Shown in pieces: positions 8,101-13,692 of a DNA stretch of 13,692 nt. The stretch is from UBA7803 sp047920935 (GTDB lineage Bacteria; Pseudomonadota; Gammaproteobacteria; Pseudomonadales; Azotimanducaceae). The translations under genes and the position numbers were made by a program. Each line of letters starts with the position of its first letter. Position 1 is the first letter of the stretch. The notes beneath the pieces are model-generated. The model made no database searches, was not told the DNA's origin, and worked only from the letters and a program-made list of their open reading frames with translations. The DNA is taken from the NCBI GenBank assembly GCA_047920935.1, contig JBLRXD010000107.1:1-13692 (forward strand), given 5' to 3'.

Positions 8101-9327
8101 GCCGATACGGTAGCGCCCTTCGAAGCGCTCGAAGAAGCGGGCCAGCCGCTCGGGGCTCAGCCCTTCCAGGTCGGCGTCTTCGTAAAGCCCCGCGCGCGCC
8201 GTTGCAACCGCGCGCTCGCTGAGGTCCGAGCCGAAGATCTTGATGGGCACTTGCTTTTTCTGGTCGGCGAGACACTCGATCAGGCACATGCCCAAGGAGT
8301 AGGCCTCTTGGCCGGTTGAGCAGCCGGCGACCCAGACGCGGATTTCTCCGTCGTCGTCTTTATGGTCCAGAAGTTTGGGCAGGACCTGCTGCTTGAGTGC
8401 TTCGAAGGCGTCAGGGTCGCGAAAAAAAGACGTCACATGGATGAGAATGTCTTCCGCGAGTTCTCTGGATTCGACGGCATCGCTGCGAAGTATTTCGGCA
8501 TACTCCTCGAGCGAGCGAAGCCCGCGCAAGGCCATGCGTCTGGCGATGCGCCGCCCGATGGTGGCGCGCTTGTAGGCTCTGAAATCGAGGTGTGTGTGCT
8601 GGCGTAGCGCTGCCAACACGGCCACGACGCTGGCATCGTCATCGTCGCTTTCCGTATCCACTTCCCGCCTATTGGCCCGCGCGAGATACGGATCCCGGCA
8701 GAGCCGGACGAGCTTGCCCGCGATCTCCGCTGGCGGTAGGCGGAAATCGGTCACCCCGGCGCTGATCGCGCTCTCGGGCATGCTGCTGAACTGTGCCGAA
8801 TCCGGCGACTGCGCGAAAGTGATACCTCCGGCGGCCTTTATCGCCCGTAGCCCCTCGGTGCCGTCGGAGGCGGAGCCCGACAACACAATGCCGATGGCGC
8901 GCCCGCCGATATCCTCGGCGAGCGCACGGCAGAATGTATCGATCGGGAGGTGGAGATTGCGCGTCTGCTGACGGGGAATCAGAGAGATAACTTCCTGATG
9001 GATGGTCAAATCGGCGTCTGGCGGAATGACGTAGACGCGATTCGGCTGCGTGCGCGTGCGGCCGGTCAGTTCGGTTACCGGCATCCGCACATCGCGTGCC
9101 AGCACACTGCTGAGCATGCTTGGACGATCGGGATCCAAGTGCTGAATCACGACGAACGCCATGCCCATGTCGGCGGGCAAGCCGGAAAAAAGCTGCCGTA
9201 TCGCCTCGAGGCCACCCGCCGATGCTCCGATCACGACGATGGGGAAGTCGGCCGGGATTGCCGCTCCAAGCGTCACTTCAGCACTACTTTTTTTTTCAAG
9301 CTCTCCACCTGAGTAAGCAAAACGCAT
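5185..9327 (-). CDS. CheB-CheR-PAS-PAS hybrid histidine kinase with C-terminal receiver
   Basis: This 1380-residue cytoplasmic signalling protein has no membrane segment. In order it holds: a CheB methylesterase domain (about 28-210) with triad Ser36 (GASAGG), His63 (QHLDPD) and Asp155; a CheR methyltransferase (about 233-490) with SAM motif GCSTGQEAYS; a PAS-like linker (about 535-645); a coiled coil (665-750); PAS domains (about 752-860 and 868-985); HisKA with His1015 (SHELRTP); HATPase with N box near 1131, DTGIG and GGLGLGLAI; and a receiver with Asp1302, Thr1332 and Lys1354. All catalytic residues seen are intact. No chemotaxis, Hpt or separate regulator gene is nearby, so partners are unknown. 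ATG 9327 has a poor ribosome site. The gene is oriented opposite to both flanking remnants. Confidence 0.93.
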   Translation of the reverse strand: MRFAYSGGELEKKSSAEVTLGAAIPADFPIVVIGASAGGLEAIRQLFSGLPADMGMAFVVIQHLDPDRPSMLSSVLARDVRMPVTELTGRTRTQPNRVYVIPPDADLTIHQEVISLIPRQQTRNLHLPIDTFCRALAEDIGGRAIGIVLSGSASDGTEGLRAIKAAGGITFAQSPDSAQFSSMPESAISAGVTDFRLPPAEIAGKLVRLCRDPYLARANRREVDTESDDDDASVVAVLAALRQHTHLDFRAYKRATIGRRIARRMALRGLRSLEEYAEILRSDAVESRELAEDILIHVTSFFRDPDAFEALKQQVLPKLLDHKDDDGEIRVWVAGCSTGQEAYSLGMCLIECLADQKKQVPIKIFGSDLSERAVATARAGLYEDADLEGLSPERLARFFERFEGRYRIGKQIRDLCIFVRHDLTQDPPFARLDLISCRNILIYFGGELQHRILPLLHYCLNKPGYLFLGSSETIREFDDLFTPVDKKHRIFAKTGQSRGIEYPLALGREAESRLPAFQPLQRPQPARDAQRQADHLLLARYAPPGVVVNERLEVVQFRGHTGSVLAPPPGQPQMNVVKLARPGLAGPLRDALERARTENVKVRRHGVRITGDAQPRAVDIEVTPLMGVTRTAERYFLILFEEATADPGADVAARRRMPREPAHDEEVARLREELAAAADYLEAVLGEHHDTTEELGAANEELVSANEELQSTNEELQSAKEELQSANEELTTLNDELGHRNQELDTVANDLVNILEGVQIPLIMVDETLRVRRFTPTAREISSLQLGDVGRLLDDVKFKVKADDLLDRVREGLQSHAPREYEVQRTDGVWFRLHIRPYRTSDGRLEGAILSFLDIDALKRALDDAEHARDYAQSIVETVPSSLVVLDARLRIVSANPPFYRTFATSPQAAAQNKLFELAGGALNAPALREAIEHALASRTHFQALEITCTPPSSGPRNLVIAGCPIQSAEGAEMVLLAIEDITERRQLERSEKEARVEAENANRAKDLFLATLSHELRTPLGTIMMAAQLLRHNAGANAKVQFASEAIERAVATQAKLIEDLLDISRIVSGKLMLDLQAVDLTSLVHDAVSLAEAQAEAKDIEITLSDAGDMNPVHGDPTRLEQVINNLLNNAIKFTPQGGKISVSLTSTDGTARIVVSDTGIGIRPEMMHHLFDRFVQAESAMTRTYGGLGLGLAIARHIVEVHGGEIRADSGGEGHGTTFTVTLPQSAHAATGVSAPPAKATVSRSIRGVRVLLVEDDDDTREVCTAMLEEQGADVRAAPSVAEGLAVAEAFAPQVILCDIAMPEEDGYTFIRKLRGEERGSQTPVAALTALAGEADRRQVLDAGFRLHLTKPIDAEQLATAIATLAARPAGPRDHLE
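7102..7248 (-). repeat. Seven 21-bp coding repeats forming a heptad coiled coil in the kinase
   Basis: Residues 694-742 form seven consecutive heptads of the pattern E-L-x-x-x-N-E (for example ELQSTNE and ELQSANE), so the DNA has a 21-bp period. This links the CheR/PAS-like half to the PAS-kinase half and is typical of CheB/CheR-PAS kinases. Similar repeats at DNA level could allow gain or loss of whole heptads without a frameshift. Confidence 0.8.
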
Positions 9328-9598
9328 TGACGAATCGAAAGCCGGCCGGGATTCCGGCTATGGATGATGGCGAGAACTATGGGCCGCTCGTTGTACGACT
9401 TACGACGTTGGCCTGAATCGGATTAGAAAGCCAAGTGAGTATAGCACGGCAGCCGGTCAGCTCCGCAGACCTACATTGCGGAACTGTGGCTGTGCTTCGG
9501 TGGAGCGGAATGCCATGGTTGCGGATACACTCGGGCAGAATGAGCCCCATAATCTGTCCCTGCGTTCGATGCTTCGATGACGCGACATTTTGTCTGCG
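9328..9598. other. Divergent intergenic region between kinase and citrate transporter
   Basis: With the remnant at 9601-9670, this makes up the 343 bp between the kinase start and the transporter start. By eye it has a lower GC content than the flanking genes. It holds a likely extended -10 for the kinase (9438-9446), a small inverted repeat AGCCGG/CCGGCT (9340-9359) in the kinase leader, and TCCGCA/TGCGGA (9469-9484 area). CATAAT near 9548 could be a -10 for the transporter, but no good -35 sits at the right distance. No believable gene was found in it. Confidence 0.5.
9438..9446 (-). promoter_or_regulatory. Candidate extended -10 promoter of the kinase gene
   Basis: Read on the minus strand, the bases give TGCTATACT, an extended -10 (TGn-TATAAT type) that can work without a -35. 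It lies about 110 bp upstream of the kinase ATG, implying a leader of roughly 100 nt. No good -35 is visible at 17 bp. Confidence 0.4.
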
Positions 9599-9604
9599 AA
9601 GGAG
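9599..9604 (+). promoter_or_regulatory. Strong ribosome-binding site serving the leader ORF and transporter
   Basis: AAGGAG lies seven bases before ATG 9612. The transporter's own ATG (9671) has only a weak AAGGTCG far upstream. Its translation therefore probably depends on ribosomes arriving from the leader frame through the ATGA overlap. Confidence 0.6.
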
Positions 9605-9674
9605 ATCGACGATGCCGATGACCGGTGAGCGTTTCTGCCGCGTCGTCGACTGTAAGGTCGCGGGCCCGCGATGA
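9601..9674 (+). pseudogene. 5' fragment of a second GFA gene, now a 20-codon leader ORF of the transporter
   Basis: Bases 9601-9669 align without a gap to 4619-4687, from the ribosome site through the first codons of the intact GFA gene (51 of 69 identical, including CGCGGGCCCGC). The small frame from ATG 9612 encodes 20 residues. TGERFCRVVDCKVAGP in it parallels TGECFCGAVRYEIAGP of GFA, with ten of nineteen residues identical over the shared start. The first zinc cysteine is lost. AAGGAG at 9599-9604, seven bases before ATG, is a strong ribosome site. The frame stops at TGA 9672-9674, overlapping the transporter ATG as ATGA, so translation may feed directly into it. Homology is judged by eye; the peptide may have no function of its own. 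Confidence 0.65.
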
Positions 9675-10999
9675 TCGAGACGGGTGGCTCGCTCTCCCTC
9701 GTCGGCCTGGTAACCGTCCTCGCCATCATCGCCCTGCTGGTGTCCCGGCGGGTGACGCCCGTGGTCGCTCTGACGCTGGTTCCTTTTCTGGGCGCCCTGG
9801 CGGCGGGCTTCGGGCTGAGTGAGATCGGCGGGTACTTCACCAGCGGGCTGGCGTCGGTGGTGCAGGTCGCGACGATGTTCATCTTCGCGATTCTGTTCTT
9901 CGGTGTGCTGCAGGATGCCGGCGTCTTCAGGCCGATGGTCGACTTCCTGGTAAGGCTGTCCGGCGGCAGCGTGACCTCGGTCGCCGTCGGCACGGCGGTG
10001 ATCGGCATGCTGGCGCATCTCGATGGCGCCGGCGCGACGACGTTTCTGCTGACGATCCCGGCGCTGCTGCCGCTGTATCACCGCCTCGGCATGAACCCGT
10101 ATCTGATGCTGCTGTTGCTGGCGACCGGCGCCGGCATCCTCAATCTGCTGCCATGGGCCGGCCCCCTGGGTCGTGCGGCGGCGGTTCTGGAACTGGAGCC
10201 CGTGGCGCTGTGGCATCCGCTGATTCCGGTGCAGCTGGCGGGGGCTTTGCTGCTGGTGATGTTCTCGGTGATCCTCGGCAGGCGCGAGCAGGCGCGTGTC
10301 AGAGCGCATGGATTCCACCCAGCCGCGCCGGCGGCGGAGGGCCAGGGCGCCGTTACGCCAGGCGCGCAGGCCGAACTCGAGCGGCCGCGGCTGCTGTGGC
10401 CGAATCTCGCGCTGCTGTTGACGGTGCTTGGGACGCTGGTATCCGGAGCGCTGCCGTCCGCGTACGTCTTCATGATCGGCTTCGCGCTCGTGCTGGTGGT
10501 CAACTACCGCTCGGTGCCGGAGCAGATGCAGCGCATGAACGCGCACGCGCCGAACGCGCTGCTGATGGGCGCGATCATCCTTTCGGCGGGGTCGCTACTC
10601 GGCATTCTCAACGGCAGCGGCATGCTCAGATCGATCGCGGCGGATCTGGTGCTCATCCTGCCGGCGGGCATCGTGCCGCATCTGCACTTGCTGATCGGCG
10701 CATTCGGACTGCCGTTCGACCTGCTGTTGAGCACCGACGCGTATTACTTCGCGCTGCTGCCCATCGTCGAGCAGATCGCCTCGACACATGGCGTGGCGCC
10801 GACGACGACGGTGTACGCGTTGGTCATCGGCAACGTCATCGGCACCTTTCTCAGCCCGTTTTCGCCAGCCTTGTGGCTGGCGCTCGGCCTTGCCCGGCTG
10901 GAGTTCGGCAAGCACCTGCAGTACTCGCTCGTGCCGATGTGGATCTTCTCGCTGCTGCTGATGGGGTTCGCGGTGGCGATCGGCGTGATTCCGCTGTGA
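9671..10999 (+). CDS. CitMHS-family citrate (metal-citrate):proton symporter
   Basis: This 442-residue inner-membrane transporter has about a dozen hydrophobic segments and a charged central loop (about 204-241). CitMHS signatures are clear: RRVTPVVALTLVPFL near the N-terminus, HLDGAGATTFLLTIPALLPLY (116-136), NLLPWAGPLGRA (159-169) and FLSPFSPALWLALGLA (393-408). The family takes up citrate, often complexed with a divalent metal, with protons. The usual LDGDG reads LDGAG here, so substrate preference may differ. The start at ATG 9671 gives a normal family N-terminus and overlaps the leader ORF as ATGA. No two-component pair of the CitA/CitB type adjoins it; the divergent kinase is of another class, so regulation by it is only a possibility. 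Confidence 0.9.
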   Translation: MIETGGSLSLVGLVTVLAIIALLVSRRVTPVVALTLVPFLGALAAGFGLSEIGGYFTSGLASVVQVATMFIFAILFFGVLQDAGVFRPMVDFLVRLSGGSVTSVAVGTAVIGMLAHLDGAGATTFLLTIPALLPLYHRLGMNPYLMLLLLATGAGILNLLPWAGPLGRAAAVLELEPVALWHPLIPVQLAGALLLVMFSVILGRREQARVRAHGFHPAAPAAEGQGAVTPGAQAELERPRLLWPNLALLLTVLGTLVSGALPSAYVFMIGFALVLVVNYRSVPEQMQRMNAHAPNALLMGAIILSAGSLLGILNGSGMLRSIAADLVLILPAGIVPHLHLLIGAFGLPFDLLLSTDAYYFALLPIVEQIASTHGVAPTTTVYALVIGNVIGTFLSPFSPALWLALGLARLEFGKHLQYSLVPMWIFSLLLMGFAVAIGVIPL

Positions 11000-11103
11000 T
11001 GCATACGTGGACGCGCTCGACCAGGCGTGCGGGTGTGCCCGGTGTTCGCCCTGTGACGCGGCATCAGCTCAATCTGGACTGGAAGTTGGGCGGAAAACGT
11101 TGA
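10999..11103 (+). CDS. Possible small ORF, 34 residues, unidentified
   Basis: An ATG overlaps the transporter stop (TGATG at 10997-11001) and opens a 34-codon frame ending at TGA 11101-11103. The product is basic (MHTWTRSTRRAG at the start, LGGKR at the end) with no recognisable motif. The overlap would allow re-initiation, but the composition looks like random GC-rich sequence. It may only be the leader of the L,D-transpeptidase gene. Confidence 0.15.
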   Translation: MHTWTRSTRRAGVPGVRPVTRHQLNLDWKLGGKR

Positions 11104-11113
11104 AAATGCCCAC

Positions 11114-12028
11114 ATGAAAACATTTGCCTACCGCTGGTTCGCCATCGCCCTCACGGCCGTTCATCTGGCCGCCCTGCTGGCCGCCCCCGGGGCCAGAGCG
11201 GCGGCGTACTCCATTCCCGGCGCCGACACCCAGGTGGTGGGTGCGGTGATTCCGGTGCGAAGTCGCTACGAAGATACCCTGGCTTCCCTGGCCGAAGATC
11301 ACGGTCTCGGCTGGCGGGAACTGGTCGCCGCCAATCCGGAGGTAGATGCCTGGCTGCCAGGAGAAGGTACGGTCGTTAACCTTCCCACCAAGTACATCCT
11401 GCCATCCGGGCCCCGCGAAGGCGTGGTCATCAACGTGTCGGAATTCCGGCTTTATTACTTCTCCGCCGACGGCAAGATGGTCGTCACCTATCCCGTCGGC
11501 CTGGGGCGGCTGGATTTTCCGACGCCGTTGGTCAACACCCAGATCAGGGCCGCCGTTGCCAACCCCAGCTGGAGCCCGGGGCCGACCGCTCGGCGCGAGC
11601 ATGCCGAGCGAGGCAACCCCTTGCCCGCGGTCGTGCCGCCGGGGCCGGATAACCCCATGGGCAGCATGGCCATCATGCTGGGCATACCCAGCTACTTCAT
11701 CCACGGCACCAACCAACCCTTCGCCGTCGGCCAGACGGCCAGTCTCGGCTGCATCCGCATGTACAACAATCACGTCGAGGCGCTGGCCGAGATCGCGAGA
11801 AACGGCTCCCCGGTGCGCATCGTCAATGAGCCCTACAAGGTCGGCTGGCGGGATGGGGAGCTGTATCTCGAAGTCCACACCGATATTTATGACATGGCCA
11901 AGCCGGGCGAGTTGGAGCGGCGCATCAAGGAAGCGGTGAACGGCGAGGCCGCAACCATCGATTGGGCTCTGGTACAGAGCCTGGCGGAGAAGCCCACCGG
12001 CATCCCGACGCGGATACAGGTGCTTTAG
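11114..12028 (+). CDS. L,D-transpeptidase, ErfK/YbiS/YcfS/YnhG (YkuD) type
   Basis: This is a 304-residue periplasmic enzyme that cross-links peptidoglycan stem peptides or anchors proteins to meso-diaminopimelate. A Sec signal peptide (about 1-30, hydrophobic core, AAPGARA-A cleavage zone) is followed by a LysM-like segment (about 50-95: DTLASLAEDHGLGWRELVAANP). The YkuD catalytic domain comes next (about 100-235) with HGTNQ (His197) and SLGCIRM (Cys213, Arg215). A C-terminal extension of some 70 residues follows. The order matches the Escherichia coli ErfK-group enzymes. The ribosome site at ATG 11114 is weak (GGCGGA about 20 bases upstream). It precedes the CMD-like gene by 13 bp, suggesting co-transcription although no functional link is known. 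Confidence 0.92.
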   Translation: MKTFAYRWFAIALTAVHLAALLAAPGARAAAYSIPGADTQVVGAVIPVRSRYEDTLASLAEDHGLGWRELVAANPEVDAWLPGEGTVVNLPTKYILPSGPREGVVINVSEFRLYYFSADGKMVVTYPVGLGRLDFPTPLVNTQIRAAVANPSWSPGPTARREHAERGNPLPAVVPPGPDNPMGSMAIMLGIPSYFIHGTNQPFAVGQTASLGCIRMYNNHVEALAEIARNGSPVRIVNEPYKVGWRDGELYLEVHTDIYDMAKPGELERRIKEAVNGEAATIDWALVQSLAEKPTGIPTRIQVL

Positions 12029-12041
12029 CAGGAGAGAACCC

Positions 12042-12857
12042 ATGACGAGCCAAGCCGAACGCCGCGCCAGCGGCATCGATCTGCTGCGTACCCTCGGTGG
12101 CGGCGCTTACGATCCGCAGCAGTCGGCAACGGCCATGGCGCGGCGCCACGGCGCGCTGGGCAGCTTCGCCGTGGATCATGTGCTCGGTAACCTGTGGTCG
12201 CGGCCACAGCTCTCGCGCCGCGACCGCAGCCTGATCGTGGTGGCGTTCCTCGCCACCGTCGGCTCCATCGAGGAGCTGCGCAGCCACGTGCGCGGCGCCT
12301 TGAATCACGGGGTCACGCGCAGCGAGCTCGAGGAAGTCGTGCTGCAGGTGGCGGGCTACGCCGGTTTTCCCATGGCCATGCAGGCGTCCCGAAGTGTCGA
12401 CGAGGTGTTCCGCGCCATCGATGGCGTGGAGCGTCTGCCCGACCGTGGTGAAGCTGCTCCCAAGGACGACGCCGAGCGTTGGCACGACGCGGCGGGCGTG
12501 CTCGGAACCCTGTTCGCTGGCCGTCTGCCCGCCGATCCGGCGGCCGCGCGAACGGGTCTTGTCGAGTCGCTCGGTGGGGTCGGCGAGCTCGCCTTCGACT
12601 GGGCCTTCGGCGAGCTGTGGTGCCGTCAGGAGCTGTCGCGGCGCGACCGGAGCCTGGTCACCGTGGCCATCCTCGCCATCCTCGCCCGTGCGGAGGAACT
12701 GGCCATTCACGTGCCCGGTGCCCTGAACCACGGCGTGACGCGCGAGGAGGTCGAGGAGGTCATGGTCCAACTGACGGTCTACGGCGGTTTTCCCCGCGCG
12801 GTGGAAGGAATGCGGGCGGCGCGGGGCGCCTTCGAGCGGATCGACGGGCGAGTCTGA
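12042..12857 (+). CDS. Carboxymuconolactone decarboxylase family protein, tandem two-domain
   Basis: This 271-residue cytoplasmic protein is made of two CMD-like all-helical units (about 40-125 and 180-265). Residues 51-113 and 192-254 align without a gap with about 39 of 63 identical. Each contains LWxRxxLSRRDRSL, EEL, HVxGALNHGVTR and YxGFP, the pattern of the gamma-carboxymuconolactone decarboxylase (PcaC) group. No CxxC pair of the AhpD peroxidase type is present, so peroxidase activity is not supported. No protocatechuate-pathway neighbours are seen, so the true substrate is unknown. AGGAGA lies about six bases before ATG 12042. The gene converges on sodC with 28 bp between stops. Confidence 0.88.
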   Translation: MTSQAERRASGIDLLRTLGGGAYDPQQSATAMARRHGALGSFAVDHVLGNLWSRPQLSRRDRSLIVVAFLATVGSIEELRSHVRGALNHGVTRSELEEVVLQVAGYAGFPMAMQASRSVDEVFRAIDGVERLPDRGEAAPKDDAERWHDAAGVLGTLFAGRLPADPAAARTGLVESLGGVGELAFDWAFGELWCRQELSRRDRSLVTVAILAILARAEELAIHVPGALNHGVTREEVEEVMVQLTVYGGFPRAVEGMRAARGAFERIDGRV

Positions 12858-12885
12858 CGCCGGGTATCGGAGGCGAGCTGGGCTC

Positions 12886-13470
12886 TCAGCCCTCCTGCAG
12901 TTCGATCACACCGCAGGCGGCGCGCGCGCCGGCATCGCCCGTGGGTTGGGACACGTAGTCGTCGGTGCCCTTATGGACGATCACCGATCTGCCGACGACG
13001 TCCCGCGCGCTTCCGGTGCCGATCTCCAGCCCCGTCAGCACATCGTCGACGGTGACGCTGCCGCTTGCGTCGGCGGTGATGTTGTCCATGTCGCCGGCGT
13101 GGAACTCACCCTGGCTGCGGCGCCCATGGTCGTGGCCCTGCGGGTTCCAGTGCCCACCGGCGCTGGTGGCGTCGGGTGCCGAGCAGTCGCCGAATTCGTG
13201 GATGTGGAAGCCGCGTGCGCTGCCCGGCTCGAGCCCGGTAATGGTGCCGTGCAGACGCAAGGCACCGCCTTCGTCGGTGAACGTCAGGCTGCCGCGGACC
13301 TCGCTACCCTCGGTGGGCGCCAGTTCCACATGGGCCTGTGTCGCGCTCGGGGCGGATCCGCCGCTGTGCTGCGGATCGCCGGTCATTTCCGCCGGCGCCG
13401 GGCGCTCGCCGCCGCAGGCTCCCAATGCCAGAACCAATGTCGCTGCCAGGCTCAGTTTCAGAGTGTTCAC
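12886..13470 (-). CDS. sodC: Superoxide dismutase [Cu-Zn], lipoprotein
   Basis: This 194-residue enzyme converts superoxide to hydrogen peroxide and oxygen in the cell envelope. A lipoprotein signal ends in LALGAC, making Cys19 the lipidated residue. A Gly/Ser/Pro-rich linker follows (about 20-45), then the SOD barrel. Copper and zinc ligands are all present: His89 and His91 (GFHIHEFGDC), bridging His107 (GGHWNP), His115, His124 and Asp127 (FHAGDMDN), and His166 (VIVHKG). Cys96 and Cys186 would form the family disulfide. GTG 13470 is preferred because GGAGAG lies seven bases upstream and the signal peptide has a normal length. ATG 13485 would add five residues and has no ribosome site. It is on the same strand as the partial gene 100 bp upstream. 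Confidence 0.93.
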   Translation of the reverse strand: MNTLKLSLAATLVLALGACGGERPAPAEMTGDPQHSGGSAPSATQAHVELAPTEGSEVRGSLTFTDEGGALRLHGTITGLEPGSARGFHIHEFGDCSAPDATSAGGHWNPQGHDHGRRSQGEFHAGDMDNITADASGSVTVDDVLTGLEIGTGSARDVVGRSVIVHKGTDDYVSQPTGDAGARAACGVIELQEG

Positions 13471-13570
13471 GCTGCTTCTCTCCATCCAAAGAGCGACGGC
13501 CGGCGATGCCGACAGCCGCTGTGATCAAGCAGAGGCATCATGCCACGGTTGCGATGCAACGAGCGACCGG

Positions 13571-13692
13571 TCAACCCTCTCCGATCCCGAGGGCCCGGCG
13601 GAAAGCCGCCACCTCCGCCGGGCCTGACAGGTGAATGATGCGGATGTGGGCCCAGCGCGGATCTTTCCCCACCGCGCTGACCTGCTGCCGTC
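13571..13692 (-). CDS. C-terminal fragment of an unidentified protein
   Basis: The frame enters from the right edge and ends at TGA (13573-13571), giving 39 residues. It looks like real protein: HIRIIHLSGP forms a beta-strand-like stretch, followed by the helix AEVAAFRRALGI. Codon use is GC-rich at third positions like the neighbouring genes. No family is recognised from so little. It lies about 100 bp upstream of sodC on the same strand and could share its transcript. Confidence 0.5.
   Translation of the reverse strand, partial: RQQVSAVGKDPRWAHIRIIHLSGPAEVAAFRRALGIGEG

Noticed and set aside
9435..9600. Longer + frame from GTG 9435 leading into the transporter leader
   Set aside because: It has no ribosome site, Cys- and Arg-rich random composition and no recognisable domain. 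Only the part from 9612 has a good ribosome site and GFA similarity.
12880..12892. GGGCT-CTC-AGCCC hairpin at the end of sodC as a bidirectional terminator
   Set aside because: The stem is only 5 bp, overlaps the stop codon, and has no T-run on either side.
13471..13485. ATG at 13485 as the sodC start
   Set aside because: No ribosome site lies upstream of it. The GGAGAG that overlaps it is ideally spaced for the GTG at 13470.
13592..13624. 10-bp perfect inverted repeat GGCCCGGCGG/CCGCCGGGCC as a terminator
   Set aside because: It lies inside the coding end of the partial minus-strand gene and has a 13-nt loop and no T-run. It is probably a by-product of GC-rich codons.

Overview
The window is high-GC DNA with dense, short-spaced genes and clear Shine-Dalgarno sequences. 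A lipoprotein-type Cu/Zn superoxide dismutase, a periplasmic L,D-transpeptidase and a CheB/CheR hybrid kinase point to a Gram-negative bacterium, most likely a proteobacterium and perhaps a gammaproteobacterium. This assignment is inferred from gene content alone. No RNA gene, CRISPR array, transposase or phage gene was seen.

Layout: 2-226 (+) is the 3' end of an M14/DUF2817-like peptidase, overlapping by ATGA a PLP-dependent serine/threonine dehydratase (223-1188, +). Converging on it is an amidohydrolase of the D-aminoacylase superfamily (1230-2954, -). A divergent promoter region separates that gene from a glyoxalase-like VOC protein (3066-3443, +). A short spacer rich in inverted repeats leads to a Tas-like aldo/keto reductase, AKR (3566-4582, +), and a GFA-family zinc protein (4627-5046, +). 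Just after GFA lies a frameshifted remnant of a second AKR 3' end (5048-5166). Next is a 1380-residue CheB-CheR-coiled coil-PAS-PAS-histidine kinase-receiver protein (5185-9327, -). A 343-bp divergent intergenic region follows, and its last part (9601-9674) holds a decayed 5' fragment of a second GFA gene that runs by ATGA overlap into a CitMHS-family citrate transporter (9671-10999, +). Then come an L,D-transpeptidase (11114-12028, +), a two-domain carboxymuconolactone-decarboxylase-like protein (12042-12857, +), sodC (12886-13470, -) and the 3' end of an unidentified gene (13571-13692, -).

Main observation: the two remnants lie in the same order and orientation as the intact AKR-GFA pair, on either side of the kinase. 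The simplest reading is that AKR-GFA was once present twice in tandem. The large sensor kinase gene, in opposite orientation, came to lie in the short spacer of the second copy. That copy then decayed to an AKR tail and a GFA head, and the GFA head now supplies the ribosome-binding site and a 20-codon leader for the citrate transporter. Several neighbours (VOC, AKR, GFA, CMD, SodC) belong to families often tied to aldehyde or oxidative stress, but a joint role is only inferred.
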